This document shows, in pieces, positions 19,128-29,559 of a DNA stretch of 64,000 bases (position 1 is the first letter of the stretch; each line of letters opens with the position of its first letter). Below the pieces are notes generated by a model. That model worked only from the letters and a program-made list of their open reading frames with translations, was not told where the DNA came from and searched no databases. The DNA is from Molanna angustata. Taxonomy: Eukaryota > Arthropoda > Insecta > Trichoptera > Molannidae. Made by a program: the position numbers and the translations under genes. Location of the stretch: NCBI GenBank assembly GCA_963576475.1, contig OY754972.1, positions 33,518,556 through 33,582,555 on the forward strand, given 5' to 3'.

Positions 19128-22100
19128 CTAGATGTCATTCCATAGTCCTATCTCCTGGAAGAACTGTAAAATCCTTTGTGGATCGGTGTCTCTGATTTGC
19201 TTTTGATCAGCAATATGCAAACCTATTTTCTTTACTCTTGTTTGCATTAGTGGGCCACATTCTGTAAGTAGATGCATCGGTGTTTCATGTTCATCCATGC
19301 AGAACCTGCATAGGTACATTTCCGATAGATTCATCGTGCATAGATGTTTATTGAGTCTACAGTGACCAGTTAAGATTCTAGTAAGAATCCTAAGGTTATT
19401 CCTGCTCATTGTTAGGATCCGCTTAGAGTGTGTTGAAGAGAATCCTGAAATGAGTGCTTTTGAATGTCTCTGTCCTGGGGTAGATAACCAGAGTTCAGTG
19501 GCATTGTTAAGCATTCTTTGGTGAAGTGTTGATTTGACAATACTATTAGCTAGGAGACAGTGAGGCTCCGGCCCATAGGTAGCTATGTCCGCTCCCCTAT
19601 TTGCCAGAGCATCAGCCTCCTCGTTACCTTTATAATTGGAGTGTCCAGGTACCCATCTTAATGTGATTTTGTTACCATAGTTTACTGATAGAGTCTTCAG
19701 CGCTTCAATGCAGTCTAGTACTGTTGATGAAGTTACTGTGTAGGAATCAAGAGCTTTAAGAGCAGCTTGACTATCAGAGTAAATGTATATTCTGTGGTTC
19801 TTATAATTCCTTCTTAGGATTTCATAGGCACAGAGTGTTATGGCACATATTTCTGCCTGGAAGATCGTTGCATACTGTCCCAAGTGCTTGTGGATCTTCA
19901 CCCTAGGCACTTGCCCATATATGCCCGATCCTATACCATTCTTTTTCTTGGATCCGTCAGTGTACCATATAAGTGCACCATTGGATTCCTGATACCAAAC
20001 ATCTGCTATTGTAGTTTTAGTTTGTATTTCTACTTTGTATGGTTTTTCAAAGTTGTAAACAGTTAATATTTTATCTGTTGGGAATGCAAGTAATTTGTCT
20101 TGAGATTCTATTTTGTTTAGATTTTCTTGGATTTCTAAATTTGTGTTTAGTTTATTTCCACTTGTTAGTCTTATAATACCTTCCTTTGCCATTTTTTCAA
20201 GGTATAAATGGAGAGGTGGTAGACTAATCATGGCCTCTAGAGAAGCGGTGGGAGTTGTGTGTAAGGCTCCCGTAATGAGCAAGCAGGCTAATCTTTGTAA
20301 ACGTTTAAGTTTATCTACACAGCCTCTTTGTTGTAGTTTGTCATTCCAAACTGTTACAGCATAAGATACTATGGGTCTTATTATTGTAGTGTATGACCAC
20401 AGAGCTTGTTGGGGTTTTAGTCCCCAATTATTCCCTATGAGTCTATGGCATGTCCATAATGCTTTGATTGCTTTTTGAGCAACTTTTTCTACATGTTGTG
20501 TCCATGTTAATTTACTATCCAATGTTATACCTAGATATTTTACTTCATTGGAAAAGTCCAGTTTTTTTCCAAAGAATATTGGAGGTGAGAGTTTATCCAA
20601 CTTTCTTTTCCTAGTGAAAGGTACAACAGTTGTTTTATTTGCATTAACTGTTAGTCCATTATCTTTGCACCATTTTTCAACTATTTTTAGTGCATTTTGT
20701 AGCAGATCAGAGATTGTTTCACATTCTTTCCCTCTGATTGTAATGACTATATCATCCGCATAGCTTTGTGTATTATATCCACATTCGTTTAGTGTGCTTA
20801 CTAGGCCATCCACAGCCAGCGTCCACAGGAGTGGTGATAAGACTCCACCCTGCGGACACCCCCTGTTTGTTTTAGCCTTAGTAGTCTCATCCACCAGATT
20901 AGTTATGATGTATCTATTGGATAACATGTTGTCAATCCATTTTATTATAGTGTTGTCTACATGTTTCTGTCTTAGTCCACTCATTAGTACGCTTATTGGT
21001 ACTGCATCAAATGCTCCTTCTATGTCAAGGAACGCACACAGAGTAATTTCTCCGCTATCTAGAGATTTTCTTATATTTCCTACGATTTCAATGAGAGCTG
21101 TTTCAGTAGATTTGCCCTCTTGGTAAGCATGTTGCTTTGGATGAATAGGATGCAATGTTATTATATTGCTCACTATGTATCTATGTAAAATCTTTTCCAT
21201 AGTTTTTAGCATGAATGAAGATAGACTAATTGGTCTATAAGCTTTTGGAGTCTTATAACTTTCTTTACCTGGTTTTGGTATATAGGTTACTTTGACTGTT
21301 CTCCAGCTTTGTGGAACATAGCCCCATGCAAGACTGGATCTGAATATTTTCATCAGTGTCGGCATGATTTTTTCTATACCGTTCTGTAGGAGAGCAGGGA
21401 ATATGTTATCATTTCCACTGCTTTTATAAGGCTCAAAAGAGTTGATAGCCCATTTGATTTGATTAGGCCTGAAGATTTTTGATGCTAATCTCCAGTCATT
21501 TAAACTTGGTTTATCGCATCCTGGAGGCTTAGTGATGGTTTCCTTCACCGTTTCGCATCCAGGAAAATGTGTTTTAGCTAATAGCTCAAGTGTTTCCTTG
21601 CATGTTGCAGTATAATAACCATCTTCTTTTGTTAGGAGACCTATATCAGGTTCCTTCCTCCTGGCAAGGATTTTATTAATCCTTGCTGTTTCTTTAGTAC
21701 CATTTATGGTACTGCAGAACTTTTTCCAAGATTCCGTTTTGGCTTTCCTTATAGCCTTATGATATTCTGTTAGAGATTTTCTGTACTCTTCCCACAGGCT
21801 ATAGTGTTTAGCTCTATTGAACAGTTTCCTAGTTTTTGCCCTAAGGGTGGATAGGTTTGAGTTCCACCAGGGAACTTCCCTTTTTCCAGTTTTTGTTTTA
21901 ATAGGGCAGTTCTGTTCATAGGCCAAAATTAGGTTTTCCGTAAGTTCATCCGTAATTAAATCAATTCTTCTTAGATTTCTTGTCGACTCTATTGGGCTAG
22001 TACCACCCTTAAGGTCGTCTTTGAACCCAATCCAATCAGTAGATTTTTTATTTCTATATTGAATTGTTGTTTTTGTCAGGCTTTTAATGTGGAACATTAA

Positions 22101-22916
22101 ATGTCTATGGTCAGAAGCTGATTCTTCTGACGATACGTGCCAGTCCATAACTTCATTACTGATATTTTGTGAGCAGAGGGTGAGATCTAAAACCTCAGAC
22201 CTTGCTTTGGTAGTGAATGTAGGTTCATTACCTTTGTTCACAATGTTTAGATTATGCGTGATGATGAAATCTAAAAGGTTTTCCCCTCTTTGATTACAGT
22301 CTGTGCTGCCCCATATTGTATGATGAGCGTTTGCATCACACCCAACAATGAGTCTCGCATCATTCTGCTTTGAGAAGTTTATTACTTCTTCAAGGATTGT
22401 AAGCGGTAATGCTTCATCACCTGCAAAGTATGCTGAACAGAGTATTAGTTTTCTGTTGTCTGCTTTTTGTGGGATCATTATAGCCACGAGATCCCTTTTG
22501 CAAAATTCTGGAATGCCAATATATTTGGTATTATTGTTTATCACTATACATGCTCTGGGTCTAGATTCATGGTCACAGGATATAACTGTTCCCATGGAGC
22601 CCAGGCCACATACTCTGTTATTAATGGTCCATGGTTCCTGTACCAGTAGTGCTGTTAGGTTTTCTTTCTGCAACCTTCTATTGGCAATAGCCGAAGCAGC
22701 TCGAGCCTGGTGAAGGTTTATTTGAAGTATACCTATCTTATCATTGATATTTTTTCCAGTGTTAGGGTTTATGTATCCTTCACCACTGTTGTAGTTCCGT
22801 TTTTTAGTATTGTCAGTAACTATATTTGCCTTTATTATATTTTTATTGGGTATTGAGTGTCCATCAACATGGTCCTCAATGCCTTCTAGGCCCTTTCCAT
22901 TGGGAGCCCCTGCTCT
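19128..22916 (-). CDS. LINE ORF2: endonuclease, reverse transcriptase, RNase H
   Basis: The frame is open from just after a TGA at 22,917-22,919 and runs to the stop at 19,128. The endonuclease starts GILQINLHQARAAS (about 22,735), followed by VQEPW, GCDANAHHTIWGS and SASDHRH. The RT has YKSSGNDNI, YRPISLSSF, DIEGAFDA, GCPQGGVLSPLLW and AYADDI (near 20,755). RNase H shows WYTDGSKKKNGIGSG, FQAEI, SDSQAA and PGHSNYKGNEEADALA, and the end carries C-x2-C-x7-H-x4-C (CRFCMDEHETPMHLLTEC). No in-frame ATG precedes the endonuclease; the first is at about 22,598, past VQEPW. ORF1 overlaps its start by about 40 nt in another frame, so frameshifting, reinitiation or a non-AUG start is implied. Confidence 0.9.
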   Translation of the reverse strand, partial: RAGAPNGKGLEGIEDHVDGHSIPNKNIIKANIVTDNTKKRNYNSGEGYINPNTGKNINDKIGILQINLHQARAASAIANRRLQKENLTALLVQEPWTINNRVCGLGSMGTVISCDHESRPRACIVINNNTKYIGIPEFCKRDLVAIMIPQKADNRKLILCSAYFAGDEALPLTILEEVINFSKQNDARLIVGCDANAHHTIWGSTDCNQRGENLLDFIITHNLNIVNKGNEPTFTTKARSEVLDLTLCSQNISNEVMDWHVSSEESASDHRHLMFHIKSLTKTTIQYRNKKSTDWIGFKDDLKGGTSPIESTRNLRRIDLITDELTENLILAYEQNCPIKTKTGKREVPWWNSNLSTLRAKTRKLFNRAKHYSLWEEYRKSLTEYHKAIRKAKTESWKKFCSTINGTKETARINKILARRKEPDIGLLTKEDGYYTATCKETLELLAKTHFPGCETVKETITKPPGCDKPSLNDWRLASKIFRPNQIKWAINSFEPYKSSGNDNIFPALLQNGIEKIMPTLMKIFRSSLAWGYVPQSWRTVKVTYIPKPGKESYKTPKAYRPISLSSFMLKTMEKILHRYIVSNIITLHPIHPKQHAYQEGKSTETALIEIVGNIRKSLDSGEITLCAFLDIEGAFDAVPISVLMSGLRQKHVDNTIIKWIDNMLSNRYIITNLVDETTKAKTNRGCPQGGVLSPLLWTLAVDGLVSTLNECGYNTQSYADDIVITIRGKECETISDLLQNALKIVEKWCKDNGLTVNANKTTVVPFTRKRKLDKLSPPIFFGKKLDFSNEVKYLGITLDSKLTWTQHVEKVAQKAIKALWTCHRLIGNNWGLKPQQALWSYTTIIRPIVSYAVTVWNDKLQQRGCVDKLKRLQRLACLLITGALHTTPTASLEAMISLPPLHLYLEKMAKEGIIRLTSGNKLNTNLEIQENLNKIESQDKLLAFPTDKILTVYNFEKPYKVEIQTKTTIADVWYQESNGALIWYTDGSKKKNGIGSGIYGQVPRVKIHKHLGQYATIFQAEICAITLCAYEILRRNYKNHRIYIYSDSQAALKALDSYTVTSSTVLDCIEALKTLSVNYGNKITLRWVPGHSNYKGNEEADALANRGADIATYGPEPHCLLANSIVKSTLHQRMLNNATELWLSTPGQRHSKALISGFSSTHSKRILTMSRNNLRILTRILTGHCRLNKHLCTMNLSEMYLCRFCMDEHETPMHLLTECGPLMQTRVKKIGLHIADQKQIRDTDPQRILQFFQEIGLWNDI

Positions 22917-24603
22917 TCAATGGATATTTATTTACCGCTTTTGGGTTACCGCTTTCGTCATAGGTATACCCTCCGGCGGGATATGAGGTTTTTCTAGGTA
23001 GCTTTTTGCCACTTATAGCACCTCTTATTCCTTGAGCCGAGTGTGCCGGCCCCAAAATCCCTCCAGCGGTCGTCCCCGGTGCCTCCCCTGCCGGGCCAGA
23101 TGTTGTCCCAGCATTGGCGCCACCGAGGGCAGAAACCGTCCCCGATGCCGTCCCTACCGGGCCAGACGATGTCCCAGCATTGACGCCATCAATGGACACT
23201 ACCCTCGGTGCCACCTTTGATGGGCCGGTTGATGTCCCAGCATTGGAAGCACCGGCAGACACAGTCCTCGGCATCACCTTTGTCGGGCCAGGTGTTGTCC
23301 CAGCATTGGTGACACCGATGGACTTTCCACTGGCAGGATTCACTCCGACTGACGCCCCGGCGACAGGCACGAAACCCCCAGAGCTACCCAGAGCAGGTCG
23401 GGCCAGGCCTGGTGTTGACTCAGCCTCAACCACGATCTCAGAGGCTGCCACATGAGGATTCCGTGACCCCTCGCCAGGGCCTACGTCTCCAGCATTCAGC
23501 CCAATTTCCTTAATGACGGCATTAGTTGAGCTAGGTCCAGCCCCAGCTAATCCATCATTTGTCGCAAGGCCCTTTTCCTTGTTTAATCCCAGCTCCTTTA
23601 TCATAAAGGATATCCTGGTCATGCCCATATAAGGCCTGTATCCAGCCCTCTCAATTGCTTTGGCTGATGCCTCGTCAATTGAGAATGCCATTTTGTAACA
23701 CCAGTCAAGTTTATTGATGTTTAACACCTTCCAGTGTCTGGTGTTGATTCCCTCATTGCTCTCTAGTAATCTTAATACCATATGAGGTTTTAGGTAGGCT
23801 TTACCTGGGATGGTTGCCACAGCTATGTGATTCCTAGGCAGTTCATGCCCTTGGATCACCTTTAGTTCCGCCCCCTTCCAGGGTAAGATAGGAACTAATT
23901 TCTCGATCCATTCCTTGGATCTTTGGTCTATGCATGTGATGGCTAGTATGCCCACCTTGGGAACACAAGATTCAAATCTTGGAATATACTGCCTTGCATC
24001 CATTGCCTGAAACACGGCCTCGTTTAGCCTTACCTCAAGGGTGGTTAATTCCTTGTCGGTAAGTTTTGAGTCGGTCTTAGAGCAGATTCCGACTTTGTGG
24101 CTGATGGCTTTTCGGTAGGACATTGCTTCAGCTTTGTCCTTCTTACTGGGATGCTCAATAGAGTCATCCTGCCTTGGCCTTTTAACAGCTGAAGGATGAA
24201 TGTCGGTGGCGGGCTTGTCAGCAGGGTCTGTAGACATCCCACCCCTAATCAGAGCCTTCTTCAGCCTTCTTCTGGATGCTCCACAGCGTTTTACACTGTG
24301 TTGTCCAATATTGGATTCCTCACAGTCCTCTGTCAGGGTTTGAGACGTACTCGCCACTGATGGGATCTGTGGGATATCCACATACTCCATTATATCAGAT
24401 AATGGAGAATTATTCCTAGTAGATTGGGCCAATTCAGTCCCTGTTTCCACATCGGAATTTACAGTCATTGGGGAGTCACACCCCTCCGACTGATCTATCA
24501 CTGTTCTGCTGAGGGCCTCTGAACAACCCTGCAGCAAGACAGTGATACTGTCTTCTTCGCTCTCTCCTTCACTATCATAAGATTTTATTTTTTTATTATC
24601 CAT
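22876..24603 (-). CDS. LINE ORF1 protein with DUF4780-like domain
   Basis: A 575-aa product. The N-terminus is acidic (YDSEGESEEDS), then basic with likely nuclear signals (RRRLKKALIRG, KRPRQDD). Roughly residues 195-345 form a DUF4780-like unit: PKVGILAITCIDQRSKEWIE, then WKGAELKVIQGHELPRN, then SIDEASAKAIERAG and FMIKEL. DUF4780 is common in ORF1 proteins of insect LINEs. The C-terminal part is a low-complexity Gly/Ala/Pro region with about four NAGT(T/S)-x-GP repeats, ending basic (PLKSRGSQWKGPRRH). It probably coats LINE RNA. No CCHC knuckles are seen. Confidence 0.8.
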   Translation of the reverse strand: MDNKKIKSYDSEGESEEDSITVLLQGCSEALSRTVIDQSEGCDSPMTVNSDVETGTELAQSTRNNSPLSDIMEYVDIPQIPSVASTSQTLTEDCEESNIGQHSVKRCGASRRRLKKALIRGGMSTDPADKPATDIHPSAVKRPRQDDSIEHPSKKDKAEAMSYRKAISHKVGICSKTDSKLTDKELTTLEVRLNEAVFQAMDARQYIPRFESCVPKVGILAITCIDQRSKEWIEKLVPILPWKGAELKVIQGHELPRNHIAVATIPGKAYLKPHMVLRLLESNEGINTRHWKVLNINKLDWCYKMAFSIDEASAKAIERAGYRPYMGMTRISFMIKELGLNKEKGLATNDGLAGAGPSSTNAVIKEIGLNAGDVGPGEGSRNPHVAASEIVVEAESTPGLARPALGSSGGFVPVAGASVGVNPASGKSIGVTNAGTTPGPTKVMPRTVSAGASNAGTSTGPSKVAPRVVSIDGVNAGTSSGPVGTASGTVSALGGANAGTTSGPAGEAPGTTAGGILGPAHSAQGIRGAISGKKLPRKTSYPAGGYTYDESGNPKAVNKYPLKSRGSQWKGPRRH

Positions 24604-24990
24604 GTAGTTCCCACGAGTATTGAGGAAATATACGTCACTGCGCCCAGAGCCTCTTAGACGCAGAAGGCTGCATTACAAGGGGATTTCGCCCGGTTTCCCC
24701 AGGAGTCGCTTCTGACACTATGTAACCCAAGTGCCATTCAGCTCTCGGCACGACAGACCTTAGCTTGGGTTTTTCATCCGTCCTCGTTAGCTTTAACGGC
24801 CCATGGGCCGCCCCAAGCGTCCACACGCGTAGGCATGAGGATACACGTGACGTCCCATATGACCGTCAAATTACCAGGGGGTACCGCGAGGAGGTGAGGA
24901 TCGGATAAGGATGCACGATCAACGACCACCATTCCCCGCCCCGTTTTGTGAGCAGACAACAGACCCGCCGACCGTGCACCCCCTTTGCCC
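24604..24990 (-). promoter_or_regulatory. LINE 5' UTR (probable internal promoter region)
   Basis: Lies between the ORF1 start and the approximate 5' end. Part of it (24,700-24,790) resembles 7830-7900 upstream of the other RNase H LINE. It is G+C-richer than its surroundings. No promoter motif was proven. Confidence 0.4.
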
Positions 24991-25084
24991 TACAGAATAT
25001 GTCCACGGACCTGATCTTTTCCAAATTATTATACGTGGTAAGGCATCGGTACAATGGCGAATTTTGAGCGGCATTAGTGTTTTT

Positions 25085-25785
25085 TTTGTCTAAAAAGAAC
25101 GTTGAGGTGTGTCTTGTTCGTCTGTTTGGTATGTTGAAGTATGATAGAATAAGGAATGATGACATTAGACGAGAATGTGTGATTGAAAGAGATATCGTAA
25201 GTAAGAATGAGTGATGACCGACTGACAAAAAAAAGTGTATAAGAGTGATAAAAGTGGAACGAAAGGTAAAGGTCGGCCAAGCAAAAGTTGGCACGATCAC
25301 ATAAATGGAATCTTGAAAGATGGAAACGTTAGAAGAATTCAGGAATTGTGCCAGAGAAATGTTCCATCGGGGAGGCAGCTTACGCTGAGATCGTCTGAAT
25401 CACAGGGCACCAACTCTTTAAAAGAATTGGATAGAGTCAATAAGGCGGCTTACTATGATCGCGGTTTTAGTGTGAACGGGCCTTTAAAATGGAATAAATT
25501 GCCTATTGACATACGTGGAGCTCAGAGCATTGACACCTTTGGTAAACTTCTTAAGACTGCCTTGTTTCGTAGAGCCAACAAATAAGCTGCAGCGCCCTTG
25601 GAGTGATCTTGTACCACTAAACGGCGCTTTATAAATTTTTATTATTATTATTAAGAATAATAGGAGTGTGTATGAGACGATAGATGGACGTGAATGAAGC
25701 GAGAAATGTGTCAGGAGAGAGGAGTCTGGCGTTCGGTTCTCTCTGCCTACCCCAAATAGGGAAATGGCGTGATGGTATGGTAGAA
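25085..25785 (+). pseudogene. Fragment of an RTE/endonuclease-RT type LINE 3' region with SINE-like tail
   Basis: 25,085-25,360 gives broken translations such as EVCLVRLFGMLKYDR and then NGILKDGNVRRIQELCQR, typical of the region after RT in LINEs. 25,655-25,785 continues with GTATGAGACGATAGATGGAC, GAAATGTGT and TCTCTCTGCCTACCCC, ending GGCGTGATGGTATGGTAG. That last part matches the SINE-like insert at 3558-3705, so those inserts may be 3' tails of this LINE. It is interrupted by another LINE end at 25,360-25,654. Confidence 0.55.
25360..25654 (+). pseudogene. CR1/L2-like LINE 3' end (ORF2 C-terminus plus 3' UTR)
   Basis: The frame ends YYDRGFSVNGPLKWNKLP, then IDIRGAQSIDTFGKLLKT, then ALFRRANK and a stop at 25,585. 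This C-terminal pattern (FSxxGPxxWNxLP ... F) is common to CR1/L2/Jockey ORF2 proteins. The 3' UTR reads ACGGCGCTTTATAAATTTTT and ends in (ATT)n. A relative lies inverted at 29,560-29,860. Confidence 0.65.
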
Positions 25786-26021
25786 TAGCTTATGACATTG
25801 TGATGCTATCAATATGCTTTCTTGACAGAACTTAATACACATGTGACTTACTATCTAGATGGTTTGGCCACATGAGTGATGATTGTCTGACAAAAAAGTA
25901 TACAAGGCTGATAAGAGAAATAAGTAATAAGAAATGTAAGAAGTAAGAACAGTTTTTAGCTTTAAATATATATTTAATTGAAAATATAACATATTTATAC
26001 ATCTTTGAAAACATTTACACA
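25786..26021. other. AT-rich spacer
   Basis: No gene. 25,955-26,010 already shows a diverged form of the AAATATATATTTAA...CATCTTTGAAAA module found in the repeat that follows. Confidence 0.35.
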
Positions 26022-26185
26022 TACTATTACAACATATTACAACAATTAAAATACCAACAATTTTACAGTGTTTAAACAAAGGTATAGTTTTTAGTCTCAA
26101 ATATATATTTAAATAAAATATTGCATATTTGTACATCTTTGAAAATATTTAAAATGTTTTGGACTAGACAAACATTATACTTAAA
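26022..26185 (+). repeat. 164-bp direct repeat, copy 1
   Basis: Runs TACTATTACAACATATTACA to ACATTATACTTAA. It is nearly identical to 26,340-26,502, with an offset of 318 bp. Non-coding. Confidence 0.85.
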
Positions 26186-26339
26186 TGAAATGAAAATATA
26201 ATATTAGAATACATCCTTGAAAAGTTTAGGACTGGATAAATATTATATTTAAATATGAAACGAATTAGTAATTGTTTTGGAAGACAATTGAAATTCACAT
26301 GCACCTATTTAAGTTACCATTTGTATTCATTTTATTTTG

Positions 26340-26502
26340 TACTATTACAACATATTACAACAATTAAAATACCAACAATTTTACAGTATTTAAACAAAGG
26401 TATAGTTTTTAGTCTCAAATATATATTTAAATAAAATATTGCATATTTGTACATCTTTGAAAATATTTAAAATGTTTTGGACTAGATAAACATTATACTT
26501 AA
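26340..26502 (+). repeat. 164-bp direct repeat, copy 2
   Basis: Second copy of 26,022-26,185. There are few differences (for example ACAGTATTTAAAC against ACAGTGTTTAAAC), so the duplication is young. Confidence 0.85.
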
Positions 26503-27130
26503 GATGGTATTTCATCCATCGCTATAATTGAGTAGCGATAAAATCGTAAAGTAGTCGAGAGATCAACCTAATTTACCAATTTCCTTAGGAAGTTTTTTTA
26601 GAAAACTTTTGGTTTCTTCCACCAGGTGTTACTTTTGAATAAAATTATATTTTTATTGCTTCAATATTTGAACGCTTTATTAGAGCTATTTAATTTAATT
26701 TATTATTTATGTATTTTATACATAATGTATTTCATATTTACTATATTGATTACAAAACGAAAAAATCGGATGAATGCTAAAAAATAGTTTTAGCGCTATC
26801 TGTCGGATAATGTGAAAAGTTTTTTATTGGATAATGTACCTATAAAACGAAATGCTTAAAACGTATATATTACAATAATTCATAATGAAATACGCAAACC
26901 TTCCTGATTGATAAAATATAATAAAAATATTTTATAATAAATAAGTATTAGGTAAGTTTATTATTAATATATTAAACATAATTTGATTTTATAAATTGAT
27001 TAAATATAAATACCAAACCGAATATTGAAAAAGCTAAATAAATATTCGTTTGGTAACTTCAAGTTTAGATGTTTTCAAGGTCAAAGTGCAATGTTTCTTG
27101 TACCTAGGTATGTAAGTAATACGCTTCATG
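26503..27130. other. AT-rich non-coding region
   Basis: No credible ORF, repeat copy or RNA gene seen. GCGATAAAATCG near 26,537 is only a short chance palindrome. Confidence 0.35.
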
Positions 27131-27131
27131 T

Positions 27132-27136
27132 CACAC

Positions 27137-27167
<31 letters not shown>

Positions 27168-27170
27168 CAT
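27132..27170. repeat. (CA)n microsatellite
   Basis: CACACATACACACACCCTC followed by an uninterrupted run of CA pairs ending CACACATG. Confidence 0.9.
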
Positions 27171-27865
27171 GTATCGGCTCGTGGCTAAAATTCACAAGAG
27201 TGACAAATCATGACTATCTAGTCCAGAGGTTGGCGGCAAACTTCATGTGTACGTCACGTGGGCTAAGCAGAGCGCAAATTTGTGTTTTTTTGGTTGATTG
27301 GTACTTATAAATATGTGCAAACCGCCCGCCTACACGACGTAGGTAAACTCAAGTTATTTGCCGGAAACTATACAAAAATAATGCACGTAAAATACCATTG
27401 AACTGTACAACTTATGTACTACGTATTACATTAGGTATGAGTCGATGTAAAATTCAAAAAAATTATTTAATTATAATACTTAATAAATTATTTAGGTATA
27501 ATAATAATTAATAATAAGGTAATTATTTATTAATAATTATTTATTTTTTTATTTATTATTTTTATTTTTTATAACCTACCAATCTGTTTATAAACGGTTC
27601 AAAAGCCATTTACTTACATAAAAAGTTATATTAACATGTACAACGTCATCTTCAATAAACAAAATATAGAAAAAAATCAACCAAAAAATATTTACGTTAT
27701 TATTATTCTGTTCGTGACGACTTTTTGGCGAGATTCGTTTATACCAACTACATAATATGTATATAGGTACTTATTATTTAGGTACAAAATTTGCGTAGGT
27801 ATACTTATTTTGTTATAAACTAGAAAAGAAATAAACTGTATACAATATTCCCTGGACTTTTTGCA
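27171..27865. other. AT-rich non-coding region
   Basis: Includes a very AT-rich inverted stretch around 27,455-27,570 (TTATTAATAATTATTTATT). No gene is visible. Confidence 0.35.
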
Positions 27866-28040
27866 TGCTAATAACACCAACTAGAGGCCTCGCAGCATAT
27901 ATGTTCCCATACATGGATTTACTCAGAATTCGGAGTAGAACATTTTATGTGAGTTTTGTGTGTGTGTGTGTGTGTGTGTGTCTGTGTGTGTGTGTCTGTC
28001 TGTCCCCCCCTTATAACTTTTGATCCGCTCAATGGTCTGA
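27866..28040 (+). repeat. Dispersed repeat with (GT)n, inverted partner near 31.9 kb
   Basis: CTAGAGGCCTCGCAGCATAT, then ATGGATTTACTCAGAATTCG, then GAACATTTTATGTGAGTTTT and a GT microsatellite (27,957-28,004) followed by TATAACTTTTGATCCGCT. The reverse complement of 31,790-31,950 matches this order. Part of the motif (ATGGATTTACTCAGAATTTA) recurs at 28,447. Confidence 0.65.
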
Positions 28041-28232
28041 TAAATGTCAAGTGTCAATGCACAAACGTCAGATGGCACGATTATGTCATAACTTAAAGCA
28101 TATATGTATAATAAATTATTATTTTTATTATAATTAAATAATAAATTATTTTTGCTGTGAGGCACCGGCTTAGAATAGTGATTCCACTCTTTTATATTAT
28201 TGTTTTCGAGTGTCCCGTAAGAGCCGGGTAAT

Positions 28233-28443
28233 CGAAAATACAACAGGCAACAATAACATCTGACATAGTTCAGCAATGAGGTTCACCACCCATTCTGAAT
28301 GTAGTGCCTTTTAAGGTGAGACGAGACTGGTGTGTGGGTATACACAGATGTGTTGTGCTCCCTTTTATAAGGCAATACACACCCGCACACCTTTCGCTGG
28401 TTACCCCACATTGTGGGACATGCCGTGATGGTATGTATGTATG
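28233..28443 (+). repeat. SINE-like dispersed repeat, copy 2
   Basis: Close match to 5218-5416: ACAACAGGCAACAATAACAT, GACTGGTGTGTGGGTATAC and GTTACCCCACATTGTGGGAC. It ends GCCGTGATGGTATGTATGTA. No box A or B was recognised, so the SINE label is provisional. Confidence 0.65.
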
Positions 28444-29090
28444 TACATGGATTTACTCAGAATTTACTCACACCCCAACTAGATAATTTAATTTTCTATA
28501 AAATATATAAATATTGTAGAAGTACCTACATCTCAATTTTTTTTAACAATTTTTATAAAAATTGAATTTAGTGACGACATTGTTTCATACAATTTGTATG
28601 GCAGTCGTCTAGACACAATATCTAAGAAGACTTAATTGTTTCATACTAATCTCCAAACATACATACATACCATCATGCTGTTTTCATATTCTGGGTAGGA
28701 TCAAAGGACTGACCTGCATACTATCCTATCTTGACATACATACCTAGGTACATGTGTTGTATAGAAAACCAAATATCTTAAAATATTAAATAATTTGTAT
28801 TTATGGGTTTATAGTTTGGTACTTATTCTTCAACTATACGTACTATCGCTATCGACAGTTGGATCTCATGTGTTACATGCAACTAGTTTATTATGTTTCG
28901 ACTTGTCTACTCGTCTGCGAGAGATTTTAAAATAGTATTAAAAGGGCTTACTTAGTAAAAAGATATTACCATTTATTATGCGAAGGAAAAAACGCTATGA
29001 ATAAAAAATATATTTTTATTAAGTGCCTACGCACACAGAAGATATCTTATGGTACTAGCCATTGAAGAGTGCGAGAAAGAGTATGAAGGG
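28444..29090. other. Non-coding region with an inverted SINE-like tail
   Basis: 28,660-28,745 read on the minus strand ends GCATGATGGTATGTATGTAT, the same tail as the + strand copies. The rest is AT-rich with no gene. Confidence 0.4.
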
Positions 29091-29092
29091 GA

Positions 29093-29152
29093 GAAAGTAT
29101 CATCATCTCAGTCACACACAATGTGAAAGTATCATCATCTCAGTCACACACA
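29093..29152 (+). repeat. 28-bp tandem duplication
   Basis: GAAAGTATCATCATCTCAGT plus CACACACA occurs at 29,093-29,120 and 29,125-29,152, separated by 4 bp. Confidence 0.85.
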
Positions 29153-29555
29153 TGTCATGTCCGTCAACCACAATGTCATGTGATGAATTTAAACAGGGCT
29201 GTCAATGATGCCACAAAATTAATAATACATTTTTATTTATTTATTACGTTGGCGTTAATGAAAAATAACGATTGGCAATAGTTTTTGTGACAAATTTCTA
29301 CGACGGTTTGTGTCAGATGTGAAAATAATACCCGGGGTTATTATTTATTCAAAATAAATATAAATATTCAAACTTAACATATCCTGTATTAAGAAAAATA
29401 TTATATTTATGCAACTAATTTTATTTTTCTCAGTCTATATTTCCCATTTTTTTCAAGAATCTATAAAACATAATGAAAGATGTTACGATTTACGATAAAT
29501 CACTAGAGAAAGATTGCTTTACAAAGTACGATAATATATTTGTTCTGAAAAATAT
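29153..29555. other. AT-rich non-coding region
   Basis: No gene, RNA or repeat was recognised. Confidence 0.35.
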
Positions 29556-29559
29556 ACTT

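Larger units (their letters stand above)
19055..24990 (-). mobile_element. Non-LTR retrotransposon, RNase H-bearing I/LOA group, both ORFs open
   Basis: On the minus strand it has a 5' UTR (about 24,604 to about 24,990), ORF1, ORF2, a 3' UTR of about 60 bp and poly(A) (poly(T) at 19,055-19,068). ORF order and domains match the + strand LINE at 7.7-12.0 kb, and the 5' UTRs share GCTGAATGGCAC. Both ORFs are uninterrupted, so this may be a recent or still capable copy. The 5' boundary is approximate. I found no target-site duplication. Confidence 0.87.

Noticed and set aside
23032..23455. Plus-strand ORFs opposite LINE ORF1
   Set aside because: They mirror the Gly/Ala/Pro repeat of the minus-strand ORF1, with no independent support.
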